Part shown: piece after piece, positions 1 to 9,669 of the stretch | Layout of the letters: every line of letters begins with the position of its first letter | Numbering within the stretch: the first letter of the stretch is position 1 | Assembly: GCA_035465395.1 (NCBI GenBank) | Contig: DATHRK010000101.1 | Span: 1 to 64,000, forward strand | DNA from: DATHRK01 sp035465395 | GTDB taxonomy: Bacteria > Gemmatimonadota > Gemmatimonadetes > Longimicrobiales > RSA9 | Direction: 5' to 3' | Length of the DNA: 64,000 nucleotides | Translations under genes and position numbers: made by a program | Notes under the pieces: generated by a model | Told to the model about the DNA's origin: nothing | Databases searched by the model: none | Seen by the model: the letters and a program-made list of their open reading frames with translations, nothing else

Positions 1-90
1 GACCGGTTGCATCACCGCACCGGTCAGGGGATCGGGGGACTGGCCCCCGTGCACCGCGATGGTCTCCAGCGAGTGGCTATCGTGCTCCAT
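1..90 (-). CDS. Cys/Met metabolism PLP-dependent enzyme, N-terminal fragment (runs off the left edge)
   Basis: Only the first 30 codons are inside the window, read leftward from an ATG whose first base is 90. The translation contains E-T-I-A-V-H-G-G followed by P-D-P-L-T-G-A-V-M-Q-P-V. An ETxAVHGG...P.TGAV..P start is the N-terminal signature of the cystathionine gamma-synthase / cystathionine lyase / methionine gamma-lyase / O-acetylhomoserine sulfhydrylase family. The PLP lysine and the residues that fix specificity lie outside, so the exact reaction cannot be called. It is divergent from the hydrolase that starts at 235; the 144 bases between must hold both promoters, which I could not pick out. 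Confidence 0.75.
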   Translation of the reverse strand, partial: MEHDSHSLETIAVHGGQSPDPLTGAVMQPV

Positions 91-234
91 GCGAAGGCCG
101 TGGTTCGGGGCTCGTGTTGGTCGATCCGCGGCGCCGCAGACACCGGCCGCGACGCACGGGAAAGCTAGCGTCCGCGGCGGCAAATTCCGATGCGGGGAGG
201 GGGTCCTGGAGATGCGAGTCAGGGGAGCGGGCGA

Positions 235-1089
235 GTGAGACAGACGCAGGAGCCCGGGTCGGGCGCCGCAGCGGCGGAGCGGCTCGCGCACGAGCGGGTC
301 GTCGCGGACGGCGCTACGCCGGGCGCCTGGCTCTACGTGCTGCACGGCATCTACGGCGCGGGGCGCAACTGGGGCTCGGTCGCGCGGGCGCTGGTCGAAC
401 GACGGCCGGACTGGGGCGCGGTCCTCGTGGACCTGAGGGGGCACGGGGCCTCGCCGCCCATGGGCCCGCCGCACACCGTACGCGCGGCCGCCGCCGACCT
501 CGCGGAGCTCGTCCGCGAAACGCTCCCGGAGGACGCCGACCACGCCGTCCTTGGGCACTCGTTCGGGGGCAAGGTCGCGCTGGCGTACGCGCAGCGCGCG
601 TCACGGGCGCCGGCGCAGACGTGGCTCATCGATTCGACGCCGGCGCCGCGCGAGCCGGGCGGGTCGGCGTGGGTGATGCTGGACGCTCTGGAAGGACTGC
701 CGGGCCCCTTCGCAGCGCGCGCCGAAGCCGTGGAGGGGCTGGTCGGGCGCGGCTTCGCCGAGGGCGTGGCCCGGTGGATGTCGTCGAACCTGCGGCGCGA
801 CGACGACGGCCTGCGCTGGGGCATCGACGCGGCCGTGATGCGCGCCCTCCTCGAGGATTTCTTTTCGCTGGACCTGTGGCCGGCTCTCGAGGAGCCGGCG
901 TCGGGGCCGGTGGAGGTCGTCGCGGCCACGGAGTCCGACGTGCTGCGTCCCGTCGATCTGGGGCGCATCGCAGCGATCGCCGACGGCGGCGACGTCCGCC
1001 TCCACCGGGTGAGGGGAGGACACTGGCTGAACGCCGACAACCCCGGGGCCGTGGTGGACCTGCTCGCGGCGGGGCTGCCGACGCCGTAA
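235..1089 (+). CDS. Alpha/beta-fold hydrolase
   Basis: A 284-residue cytoplasmic alpha/beta hydrolase of the YbfF/ABHD11-like esterase type. Near the N-terminus an L-H-G-I-Y-G-A-G-R-N-W stretch supplies the oxyanion loop, the nucleophile elbow is G-H-S-F-G-G with Ser109, and Asp235 and His263 (in G-G-H-W) complete a plausible triad. An ATG at 190 is also in frame, but the GTG at 235 has a good Shine-Dalgarno (aggggag at 221-227) and removes a glycine-rich, unconserved N-terminus, so I chose GTG. glmM starts 35 bases downstream. The substrate cannot be told from sequence; ester or thioester hydrolysis is expected from the family. Confidence 0.85.
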   Translation: MRQTQEPGSGAAAAERLAHERVVADGATPGAWLYVLHGIYGAGRNWGSVARALVERRPDWGAVLVDLRGHGASPPMGPPHTVRAAAADLAELVRETLPEDADHAVLGHSFGGKVALAYAQRASRAPAQTWLIDSTPAPREPGGSAWVMLDALEGLPGPFAARAEAVEGLVGRGFAEGVARWMSSNLRRDDDGLRWGIDAAVMRALLEDFFSLDLWPALEEPASGPVEVVAATESDVLRPVDLGRIAAIADGGDVRLHRVRGGHWLNADNPGAVVDLLAAGLPTP

Positions 1090-1124
1090 CCTGCCGCCGC
1101 GAAGAACCCCTTCGAGGAGCGCTC

Positions 1125-2546
1125 GTGTCGTTCGAGATACCGTCGGGCCTCATGGTCAGCGTGTCCGGCGTGCGGGGTAGGGTCGGGGAGGCGCTGACGC
1201 CCGAGGTCGTGGCCCGCTTCGCCGCCGCGTTCGGCGCCTGGGCCGGGGCGCGGTCGCCCGGCAGGCCCGTCGTGCTCGGACGCGACTCGCGGACCTCGGG
1301 GCCCATGTTCGCCCGCGCGGCCGCGGCGGGCCTGATGTCGGTCGGCACGGACGTCGTGGACGTCGGCATCGCGCCGACGCCCACCACGCTGTACGCCGTG
1401 CGCGCCGGCGCCGGCGCCGTCGGCGATGGCCACGAGGCCGAGGCGGCGGCCGGCGCCATCGTGGTCACCGCGAGCCACAATCCGGTCGAGTGGAACGCCC
1501 TCAAGTTCGCCTCGTCGGAGGGCATGTTCCTCGACGCCGAGCAGGCTCCGAGCATGCGCGCCCTGCTCGACGCGATCGACTCTTCCCGCGCGGGCTGGGA
1601 CGGCCTCGGCGTGCACCGCGAGGGGGAAGGCGCGATCGAGCGCCACCTCGAGGCCGTGCTGGCGCTGCCCTTCCTCGACGTGGAGGCTCTCCGGGAGCGG
1701 CGGTTCCGCGTGGCCCTGGACTGCGTCAGAGGGGCGGGCGGACGGATTCTCCCCTCGCTCCTCGAGCGCCTCGGCTGCGAGGTGCTGGGCATCCACCTGG
1801 AGCCCGACGGACGCTTCCCCAGGGAGCCGGAGCCGGTGGCCGGCAACCTCGGCGAGCTGGCCGGCCACGTGCGCGCCACCGGCGCGGACTTCGGCATGGC
1901 GACCGATCCGGACGCCGACCGGCTGTCGCTCGTCGACGGCGAAGGGACGCCGATCGGGGAGGACTACACCCTGGCGCTCGCGGCCTGGCTCGTGTTGCGG
2001 CATCGGCCGGGACCGGTCGTCACCAACCTCTCCACGAGCGCCCTGCTGGCGGACGTCGCCGCCGAGGCGGGGGCCACGCTGTCGCGGGCGCCGGTCGGCG
2101 AGATCCACGTCGCCCGGAGGATGCAGAGCGAGGGCGCCGTGATCGGCGGCGAGGGGAACGGTGGTGTGATCCTGCCCGACGTGCACTACACGCGCGACGC
2201 CATGGTCGCCGCGGCGTTGACGCTACAGGCGCTGCTGGAAGCGGACACCCCGCTGAGCGAGGTCGTGGCGGGGTGGCCGTCGTACGCGATCGTCAAGGAC
2301 AAGGTGCCGCGGGGTCCGCACGCGCTCGAGAAGGTCTACGATGACCTCGCGCGGACCCTCGCCGCGGCCGAGTCCGACCGCCAGGACGGGCTGCGGCTCG
2401 CGTGGCCCGGCGAGGGGTCGTGGGTGCACCTCCGGCCCTCCGGGACCGAGCCGATCCTGCGCATCATCGCCGAGGCGCCGTCGGAGAGGGACGCGCGCGG
2501 CCTCGTGGCGTCGGTGCGGGAAGCATTGGGCGCCACGTCCGAATGA
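1125..2546 (+). CDS. glmM: Phosphoglucosamine mutase (alpha-D-phosphohexomutase family)
   Basis: 473 residues. It should interconvert glucosamine-6-phosphate and glucosamine-1-phosphate on the way to UDP-GlcNAc. The family marks are all present: the phosphoserine loop T-A-S-H-N-P with Ser117, the Mg-binding D-P-D-A-D-R at 261-266, the sugar-binding G-E-G-N-G-G around 343-347, and the phosphate-binding R-P-S-G-T-E-P from 437. The frame stays open far upstream, but the GTG at 1125 has a gaggag ribosome site at 1114-1119 and places the conserved N-terminal S-G-V-R-G correctly. The glmS gene follows 160 bases later, which favours GlmM over phosphomannomutase, although dual activity is possible in this family. 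Confidence 0.87.
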   Translation: MSFEIPSGLMVSVSGVRGRVGEALTPEVVARFAAAFGAWAGARSPGRPVVLGRDSRTSGPMFARAAAAGLMSVGTDVVDVGIAPTPTTLYAVRAGAGAVGDGHEAEAAAGAIVVTASHNPVEWNALKFASSEGMFLDAEQAPSMRALLDAIDSSRAGWDGLGVHREGEGAIERHLEAVLALPFLDVEALRERRFRVALDCVRGAGGRILPSLLERLGCEVLGIHLEPDGRFPREPEPVAGNLGELAGHVRATGADFGMATDPDADRLSLVDGEGTPIGEDYTLALAAWLVLRHRPGPVVTNLSTSALLADVAAEAGATLSRAPVGEIHVARRMQSEGAVIGGEGNGGVILPDVHYTRDAMVAAALTLQALLEADTPLSEVVAGWPSYAIVKDKVPRGPHALEKVYDDLARTLAAAESDRQDGLRLAWPGEGSWVHLRPSGTEPILRIIAEAPSERDARGLVASVREALGATSE

Positions 2547-2706
2547 CGCCGGCCGGCGTGTCCGGCGGCGGGGCGCCCGTCGCGGGCCGATAGGAACCGC
2601 CCCCCGTCTGCGGTAGATTTCTTGCAGGGCCTTGCGCGCGCGCGGCGGCGCGACCGCGCCCGAACGCGGCCGTCGCCAGGCCGCGTCGTATCCATAGGAG
2701 ATCGGC

Positions 2707-4539
<1,833 letters not shown>

Positions 4540-4554
4540 CCGCGGCCGTCCGCG

Positions 4555-5037
4555 GTGAGGGTCGTCCTGCAGCGGGTCAGCCGCGCCGAGGTGCGCGTCG
4601 AGGGCGAGGTCGTCGGCCGCGTGGGAAAGGGCTTCCTGGTGCTCGCGGGGTTCCGCTCGAGCGACGGGGAGGAGGAGCTCCGGTGGATGGCCGAGAAGAT
4701 CGTCGGCCTGCGGCTGTTCGCCGACGACGAGGGCAGGATGAACCTTGCGCTGGCCGACATCGGCGGGGACCTGCTGTTGGTGAGCCAGTTCACGCTCTAC
4801 GGCGACGCCCGCAAGGGGCGTAGGCCCAGCTTCATCGAAGCCGCGCCACCGGAAACTGCGATTCCCCTCTACGAGCGCTTCCTGGAGATCCTGCGCGAGG
4901 TCGCGCCGGCCGGCGTCGAGGCGGGCCGGTTCGGCGCGATGATGGACGTGGAGCTGGTCAACGCCGGCCCGGTCACCCTCACGCTCGAGCGCGAGGCCCG
5001 CCCGCGCCGACCAACTGCGCGGCCCACCCCGCCGTGA
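4555..5037 (+). CDS. dtd: D-aminoacyl-tRNA deacylase
   Basis: 160 residues, a little longer than the usual 145 because of an Arg/Pro-rich tail of about 13 residues. It hydrolyses D-aminoacyl-tRNAs, a proofreading role in translation. The DTD signature motifs are present: S-Q-F-T-L-Y-G-D in the middle and the C-terminal N-A-G-P-V-T, where the G-P pair forms the cross-subunit chiral-proofreading element. The start is a GTG 15 bases after glmS. The stop overlaps the GTG of maf in GTGA, so the two are probably translationally coupled. Confidence 0.92.
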   Translation: MRVVLQRVSRAEVRVEGEVVGRVGKGFLVLAGFRSSDGEEELRWMAEKIVGLRLFADDEGRMNLALADIGGDLLLVSQFTLYGDARKGRRPSFIEAAPPETAIPLYERFLEILREVAPAGVEAGRFGAMMDVELVNAGPVTLTLEREARPRRPTARPTPP

Positions 5038-5690
5038 CGCCCACCGACCCCACGCCCTTCCGTGGCACCGCCTCCGCGCCCGCGGACGCCGCTCCGCTCG
5101 TGCTCGCCTCGAAGTCCCCGCGGCGCGCCGACCTCCTGCGCATGCTCGGCGTCGCGTTCGAGGTGCTCCCGGCCGGCCTGGAGGAGGTGCGCCGTTCCGG
5201 CGAGCCGCCCGCCGCGTACGCCGAGCGGACGGCCCGGGAAAAGGCGTCTGCCGTGGCCGCGCGACGCCCCGGCAACCACGTGATCGCGGCCGACACGATC
5301 GTCGTGGTGGACGGAGATGTCCTCGGCAAGCCGGCGGACCAGGACGAGGCCGTCGCGATGCTGCTCCGACTCCAGGGCAGGGAGCACGGCGTGCAAACAG
5401 GCGTGGCCGTAGCGGCGCCGGACGGCGCCGTCGTGGGCGGGGTGGAGACCGCCTCGGTCCGCTTCCGACCGTTCGATCGCTCCACGGCGGCGGCGTACGC
5501 CGCGACGGGCGAGCCGCTGGACAAGGCGGGGGCGTACGGCATCCAGGGTCGGGGGGCCGCCCTCGTGGAGTCCATCGACGGCGACTTCTTCGCGGTCATG
5601 GGGCTGCCGATCGTGCGCGCGCTGCGGTTGCTGGAGGCGACCGGATGGCGCTACCAGTTCGGGGTCGCGGGGGCGGTAGACGCCCGATGA
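5034..5690 (+). CDS. maf: Maf-like nucleoside triphosphate pyrophosphatase
   Basis: 218 residues. Maf proteins hydrolyse non-canonical or modified nucleoside triphosphates (dTTP/UTP or m7GTP type) to monophosphates. The N-terminal L-A-S-K-S-P-R-R phosphate-binding motif, the central A-D-T-I-V-V, and the C-terminal G-E-P-x-D-K-A-G-A-Y-G-I-Q-G-R-G are clear; the A-G-A-Y-G-I-Q form is typical of the dTTP/UTP-type subgroup. An extra stretch of about 17 Pro/Ala/Thr-rich residues precedes the first motif. The gene overlaps dtd by 4 bases and its stop overlaps an ATG at 5687. Confidence 0.9.
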   Translation: MTPTDPTPFRGTASAPADAAPLVLASKSPRRADLLRMLGVAFEVLPAGLEEVRRSGEPPAAYAERTAREKASAVAARRPGNHVIAADTIVVVDGDVLGKPADQDEAVAMLLRLQGREHGVQTGVAVAAPDGAVVGGVETASVRFRPFDRSTAAAYAATGEPLDKAGAYGIQGRGAALVESIDGDFFAVMGLPIVRALRLLEATGWRYQFGVAGAVDAR

Positions 5691-5839
5691 CGGCCGGCGC
5701 CGTGCCGCCGGCTCGCACCCAACCAGCCGCGGAGGTTCTGCTGGCAGACCGATACACGTTCGCAGCCGTCGTGGCGCAGGACGAGGCCACCCGCAGCTGC
5801 GCCATTCCCGTTCCGGGGCGGAGACGGCGTTCGGCGTGA
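5687..5839 (+). CDS. Small hypothetical protein bridging maf and glpK
   Basis: A possible 50-residue protein. The ATG overlaps the maf stop (ATGA at 5687-5690) and its stop overlaps the glpK GTG (GTGA at 5836-5839), exactly the arrangement used by the known genes around it. The sequence is alanine-rich in the first half and ends in an Arg-rich tail; no domain, signal peptide or membrane segment is visible and I do not recognise it. It may be a genuine small protein or a leader whose main job is to carry ribosomes from maf to glpK. The double overlap is the only support. Confidence 0.4.
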   Translation: MTAGAVPPARTQPAAEVLLADRYTFAAVVAQDEATRSCAIPVPGRRRRSA

Positions 5840-7320
5840 CGCGCATCCTCGCGCTGGACCAGGGCACGACCGGTAGCACCGCGCTGGTCATCGACGAGAG
5901 CGGCGGCATCGTCGCGCGTGCCTACCAGGAGTTCGGGCAGCACTACCCCCGGCCTGGCTGGGTCGAGCACGACGCGGGCGAGATCCGCGACGTCACCTTC
6001 GAGGTCGCGCGGCGCGCGCTGGAGGAGGCCGGCGTCGCCCGCCCCGACGCGGTCGGCATCACGAACCAGCGGGAGACGGTGGTGGTGTGGGACCGCGGAT
6101 CCGGCGAGCCGGTGGCGCGCGCGATCGTGTGGCAGGACCGCCGCACGGCGGATCGCTGTCGCGCGCTCAAGGAGGCCGGCCGCGAGCCGTGGGTGCGCGA
6201 GCGGACCGGGCTCGTGCTGGACCCCTACTTCTCGGCAACCAAGCTGGCCTGGCTCCTCGACTCCGACCCCGACGTGCGCCGCCGCGCCGAGGCGGGCGAC
6301 CTGGCCGCCGGCACGATCGACGCCTGGCTGATCTGGACGCTGACCGGGGGCGCGGTGCACGCTACCGATCCCACCAACGCCTCCCGCACGCTGCTCTACG
6401 ACATCCGCGCACGGTCGTGGTCGGACGAGCTGCTGGACCTGTTCGGCGTGCCCGCGGCGCTGCTGCCCGAGGTGCGTCCGTCCGCCGGGGACTTCGGCAC
6501 CGTGGACGACGGCGCGCCGGGCGCGGGGGCGCCGATCGCCGGGGTCGCCGGCGACCAGCAGGCGGCGCTGTTCGGTCAGGGGTGCTGGGTGCCGGGGCGC
6601 GCGAAGAGCACCTACGGCACCGGTGCCTTCCTGCTGATGCACACCGGCGACGATCGCGTGGCCTCCGAGAACGGCCTGCTCACCACCGTCGCCTGCGGCC
6701 CCCGGGGCGGGCCCGCTTACGCGCTCGAGGGGTCGATCTTCATCGCCGGCGCGGCGGTCCAGTGGCTGCGCGACGAGCTGGGGGTGATCGCAGACGCCGC
6801 CGAGACGCGGGCGCTCGCGGAGAGCCTGGAGGACAACGGCGGCGTGTACCTGGTTCCTGCGTTCGCGGGGCTCGGCGCGCCGCACTGGGAGCCCGACGCG
6901 CGTGGGATGATCGTGGGCCTGACCCGGGGGGCGGGGCGGGCGCACCTGGCCCGCGCGGCGCTCGAGGCCATGGCCTACGCGACGCGCGAGGTGGTCGAGG
7001 CGATGGAGACCGACGCGGGCGAGCGCGCTCCGTCGCTGGCCGTCGACGGAGGGGCGGCCACGAACGACTGGTTCCTGTCCTTCCTGGCGTCGACGCTCGA
7101 CCGGCCCGTGCTGCGGCCGCCCCAGGTCGAGACGACCGCCCTGGGCGCGGCCGGGCTGGCGGGCATCGGCGCCGGCGCATGGCCCGACGGCGACGCCTTC
7201 CTGGCCGCGCGCGGGGCCTTCGACCGGTTCGAGCCGACGGGCGACGACGCGTCGCGGGCCCGCGATTGGGCGGGGTGGCGCCGCGCCGTGGACGCGGCGC
7301 GGGCGTGGGCGAGCGCGTGA
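5836..7320 (+). CDS. glpK: Glycerol kinase
   Basis: 494 residues, standard for GlpK (FGGY family). It phosphorylates glycerol to sn-glycerol-3-phosphate. The ATP-binding start I-L-A-L-D-Q-G-T-T-G, the Q-H-Y-P-x-P-G-W-V-E-H-D stretch, I-T-N-Q-R-E-T, W-Q-D-R-R-T and the second-domain G-D-Q-Q-A-A-L-F-G-Q and Y-G-T-G motifs match glycerol kinase rather than xylulokinase. The GTG start overlaps the preceding small ORF. No glycerol facilitator or glp regulator is adjacent; a GlpD-like flavoprotein lies at 33310. The stop overlaps the next gene in GTGA. Confidence 0.94.
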   Translation: MTRILALDQGTTGSTALVIDESGGIVARAYQEFGQHYPRPGWVEHDAGEIRDVTFEVARRALEEAGVARPDAVGITNQRETVVVWDRGSGEPVARAIVWQDRRTADRCRALKEAGREPWVRERTGLVLDPYFSATKLAWLLDSDPDVRRRAEAGDLAAGTIDAWLIWTLTGGAVHATDPTNASRTLLYDIRARSWSDELLDLFGVPAALLPEVRPSAGDFGTVDDGAPGAGAPIAGVAGDQQAALFGQGCWVPGRAKSTYGTGAFLLMHTGDDRVASENGLLTTVACGPRGGPAYALEGSIFIAGAAVQWLRDELGVIADAAETRALAESLEDNGGVYLVPAFAGLGAPHWEPDARGMIVGLTRGAGRAHLARAALEAMAYATREVVEAMETDAGERAPSLAVDGGAATNDWFLSFLASTLDRPVLRPPQVETTALGAAGLAGIGAGAWPDGDAFLAARGAFDRFEPTGDDASRARDWAGWRRAVDAARAWASA

Positions 7321-7829
7321 GCGAGCGCGTGAGCGGGGACCGCCCCGCCCAGGTGCCGCGGCCACCGCGCGTGGCGGTCTGCGGCGGATCCGCGCCGGAC
7401 GGCGAGGATCTGCGCGCCGCCGAGGCCGTGGGCCGGGCCGTCGCCGAGGCCGGCGCAGTCCTTGTGTGCGGGGGGCTCGGCGGGGCCATGGCCGCCGCGT
7501 GCCGCGGCGCCGCGGACGCCGGCGGCACCACGATTGGCGTCCTTCCCGGGGCCGATCCCGCCGCCGCCAATCCCTGGGTGGCGATCCCGCTGGCCACGGG
7601 CATGGGCGAGGCGAGGAACGCCCTCGTCGTCGCGTTCGCCGACGCCATCGTCGCGATCGGCGGGGCCTGGGGGACGCTGTCGGAGGTCGCCCTCGCTCGG
7701 GCGATGGGGCGGCCCGTCGTCCTCCTCCGGCCCGGCCTCACCGACGGCCTCCCCCTGGCGCTGGCCTCGGGACCGGCCGAAGCGGTCGACGCAGCGCTCC
7801 GCGCGCTCGCCGCGCCGGCGGCCTCGTGA
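7317..7829 (+). CDS. TIGR00725-like / LOG-like nucleotide-binding family protein
   Basis: 170 residues with a Rossmann-like fold resembling the SLOG superfamily (TIGR00725 / lysine-decarboxylase-like). Visible marks are V-C-G-G-L-G-G-A-M-A-A-A-C-R-G-A near the N-terminus, the P-G-A-D-P-x-A-A-N-P-W loop, and G-G-A-W-G-T-L-S-E, which corresponds to the GGxGTxxE nucleotide or phosphoribosyl binding loop. Function in this subgroup is not established; relatives bind nucleotides or release cytokinin-type bases. The GTG at 7317 overlaps the glpK stop; a second GTG at 7329 is also possible. The stop overlaps the GTG of the next gene. Confidence 0.75.
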   Translation: MSERVSGDRPAQVPRPPRVAVCGGSAPDGEDLRAAEAVGRAVAEAGAVLVCGGLGGAMAAACRGAADAGGTTIGVLPGADPAAANPWVAIPLATGMGEARNALVVAFADAIVAIGGAWGTLSEVALARAMGRPVVLLRPGLTDGLPLALASGPAEAVDAALRALAAPAAS

Positions 7830-8314
7830 GGGTGGGCCCGATCCTCGTGCTCGCCGCCGCCGGCGTGGCCGGAGCCCCCGGCCCGGCGACCGGCCAGGCC
7901 GCGACCGCGCCGCGGGCGACCGCCGTGCCGTCCGTGGATCCTGTCGGCATGCGCGATGCGGCAGCGGCCGCGCCCTACCGGCTCGCCTTCGGGGCCTCGG
8001 GGGCGACGGCGCCGCCCCGGTGGGACCTCCGGCCCGCGGCGCCGGCGCAGCCCGATCCGTGGATCGCCGAGGACAAGGCGCGCCATTTCTTCGCGTCGCT
8101 GATGATCGGCGCGGTGGCCTACGGCGGGGCCACGGCGCTGAGCGTGGAGTGGCCGGAGGCGGGCGTCGCCGCGGGGGCGGTGGCCGGAGCGGCCGGCATC
8201 GCGAAGGAATTCAGCGATCGCTCCCGCGGGCGCCCGTTCAGCGTGCGCGACCTCGTCTGGGACGCCGCGGGCGTCGGCGCGGCGCTCCTGCTGGCCTCGC
8301 GGGCGCGCCGATGA
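7826..8314 (+). CDS. YfiM/DUF2279-like envelope protein
   Basis: 162 residues. A short basic start followed by a hydrophobic Ala/Val-rich stretch (about 4-26) looks like a signal peptide or anchor. The second half carries D-K-A-R-H-F-F-A-S, a K-E-F-S-D-R stretch and F-S-V-R-D-L-V-W-D-A-A-G, an arrangement I associate with the YfiM/DUF2279 family of small predicted membrane or lipoproteins; two hydrophobic helices flank these motifs. The role of the family is unknown to me. It is coupled on both sides by 4-base overlaps (GTGA upstream, ATGA downstream). Confidence 0.6.
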   Translation: MRVGPILVLAAAGVAGAPGPATGQAATAPRATAVPSVDPVGMRDAAAAAPYRLAFGASGATAPPRWDLRPAAPAQPDPWIAEDKARHFFASLMIGAVAYGGATALSVEWPEAGVAAGAVAGAAGIAKEFSDRSRGRPFSVRDLVWDAAGVGAALLLASRARR

Positions 8315-8604
8315 GCACGGAGCTCGCTGTCGGTGTGGGTTTGGGCGCGCTGGCCCTGCTGCTGGCGGCCGCCCCCTTGTTGCGAAGGTCCGTGCCGCCT
8401 TCGGCCGCCGACCAGGAGGACCTCGATCGCCTCGTCGGGTCGGCCGCCGAAGCGCTGGAGCGAGACGGCGTCTGCCCGCGCTGCTACTCCGTGCGTCCGC
8501 CCGAGGCGCGCTTCTGCCCCGCCTGCGGAGCGCCGGGCCCCCGCGACGACGGTCGGGCACCGGCCGTAGACCCCGGCGGCGAGGCGCCGACGCGCGGCAC
8601 GTGA
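8311..8604 (+). CDS. Membrane-anchored zinc-ribbon protein
   Basis: 97 residues. One N-terminal transmembrane helix (about residues 5-25, Leu/Ala-rich) is followed by an acidic stretch and a zinc ribbon C-P-R-C ... F-C-P-A-C-G with two CxxC pairs about 16 residues apart. The ribbon should sit on the cytoplasmic side if the helix is a signal anchor. I do not recognise a specific family; small single-pass zinc ribbons are common and often uncharacterised. ATGA overlap with the upstream gene and GTGA overlap with the threonine aldolase indicate the same polycistronic unit. Confidence 0.65.
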   Translation: MSTELAVGVGLGALALLLAAAPLLRRSVPPSAADQEDLDRLVGSAAEALERDGVCPRCYSVRPPEARFCPACGAPGPRDDGRAPAVDPGGEAPTRGT

Positions 8605-9623
8605 CCATCGACCTGCGAAGCGATACCGTCACTCGTCCGACGCCGGCGATGCTGGACGCCATGGCGGCGGCCGACGTGGGCGACGACGTCCTCGACGGCG
8701 ACCCGACGGTCCGCGCGCTCGAGGCGCGCGTCGCCGCGCTTCTCGGCAAGGACGCCGCGCTGTTCGTGCCGAGCGGCATCATGGGCAACACCATCGCCCT
8801 CCTCTCCCAGGCGCCACCCGCCACCGAAGCGATCCTGGATGCCGACGCCCACATCGCGAACTGGGAGGACGGAGCGGGGGCGGCGTGGGGCGGCGTGCAG
8901 ATTCGGACCCACGCCACCGACGACGGGCTGCCGCTACCGGAACGGGTCGCCGCCGCGATCCGCGACCCCGGACCCTACACGATCCGCACGTCCCTGCTGT
9001 GTCTGGAGAACACACACAACGGCGCCGGCGGCCGCATCCTGCCGTCGGCGCTCGCCCGCGAGATCGCCGCGCTGGCGCGCTCGCGCGGCCTGGCGGTCCA
9101 CCTGGACGGGGCCAGGCTGTGGAATGCGTCCGTCGCCACCGGCGCCGCGTTGCGCGACCTTGCCGAGCCGGCCGACACGGTCATGGTGACGCTGTCCAAG
9201 GGGCTCGGCTGCCCGGTCGGATCGGTGCTCGCCGTGCCGGCCGCCCTGCGGGACGAGGCGTGGCGCCTCCGACGGCGTCTCGGTGGCGCCATGCGGCAGG
9301 CGGGCGTGCTCGCGGCCGCGGCGCTCTACGCGCTCGACCACCACGTGGACCGGTTGGCGGAGGACCACCGGCGGGCACGGGACCTGGCGGACGCGGTCGC
9401 CCGCATTCCGGGCGTGCGCGTGGTCCCCCCCGAGACGAACATCGTCATGATCCACCTCGACGCATCGGGCCCGGACGCCGACGACGCTCGCGCCGGTCTG
9501 GAGGCGCGGGGCGTGCGCCTGAGCAGGTTCTCGCGGCGTCGCCTGCGCGCGGTGACGCACCTGGACGTGGACGACGAAGGCATCGCCGTGGCCGCCCGGG
9601 CGCTCGCCGACGTGCTCGGATGA
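8601..9623 (+). CDS. ltaE: Low-specificity L-threonine aldolase
   Basis: 340 residues, typical for the family. A PLP fold-type I enzyme that cleaves L-threonine/allo-threonine to glycine and acetaldehyde. The start I-D-L-R-S-D-T-V-T-R-P-T is diagnostic, L-E-N-T-H-N and H-L-D-G-A-R-L-W-N bind the cofactor, and the PLP lysine is Lys200 in T-L-S-K-G-L-G-C-P-V-G, followed by the conserved R-R-x-L-G-G-A-M-R-Q-A-G. GTG start overlaps the stop of the zinc-ribbon gene. It ends this chain of coupled genes; 46 bases separate it from the next CDS. Confidence 0.93.
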   Translation: MTIDLRSDTVTRPTPAMLDAMAAADVGDDVLDGDPTVRALEARVAALLGKDAALFVPSGIMGNTIALLSQAPPATEAILDADAHIANWEDGAGAAWGGVQIRTHATDDGLPLPERVAAAIRDPGPYTIRTSLLCLENTHNGAGGRILPSALAREIAALARSRGLAVHLDGARLWNASVATGAALRDLAEPADTVMVTLSKGLGCPVGSVLAVPAALRDEAWRLRRRLGGAMRQAGVLAAAALYALDHHVDRLAEDHRRARDLADAVARIPGVRVVPPETNIVMIHLDASGPDADDARAGLEARGVRLSRFSRRRLRAVTHLDVDDEGIAVAARALADVLG

Positions 9624-9669
9624 GTCGGGGGACGACCGTCCACGGCCTTCTTCCGGCCACCCGCTAGCC

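Noticed and set aside
351..2186. 611-residue antisense frame, and similar long antisense frames throughout
   Set aside because: High GC content removes stop codons in shadow frames; their products are His/Arg/Gly low-complexity and lie opposite clear enzymes.
114..2546. 810-residue reading frame that fuses a long Arg/Gly-rich segment to glmM
   Set aside because: The first 337 codons are the shifted frame of the hydrolase gene; a GTG with a ribosome site at 1125 starts the real glmM.
2547..2706. glmS ribozyme in the leader of glmS
   Set aside because: The 160-base leader shows no recognisable ribozyme core and the organism type does not suggest one.
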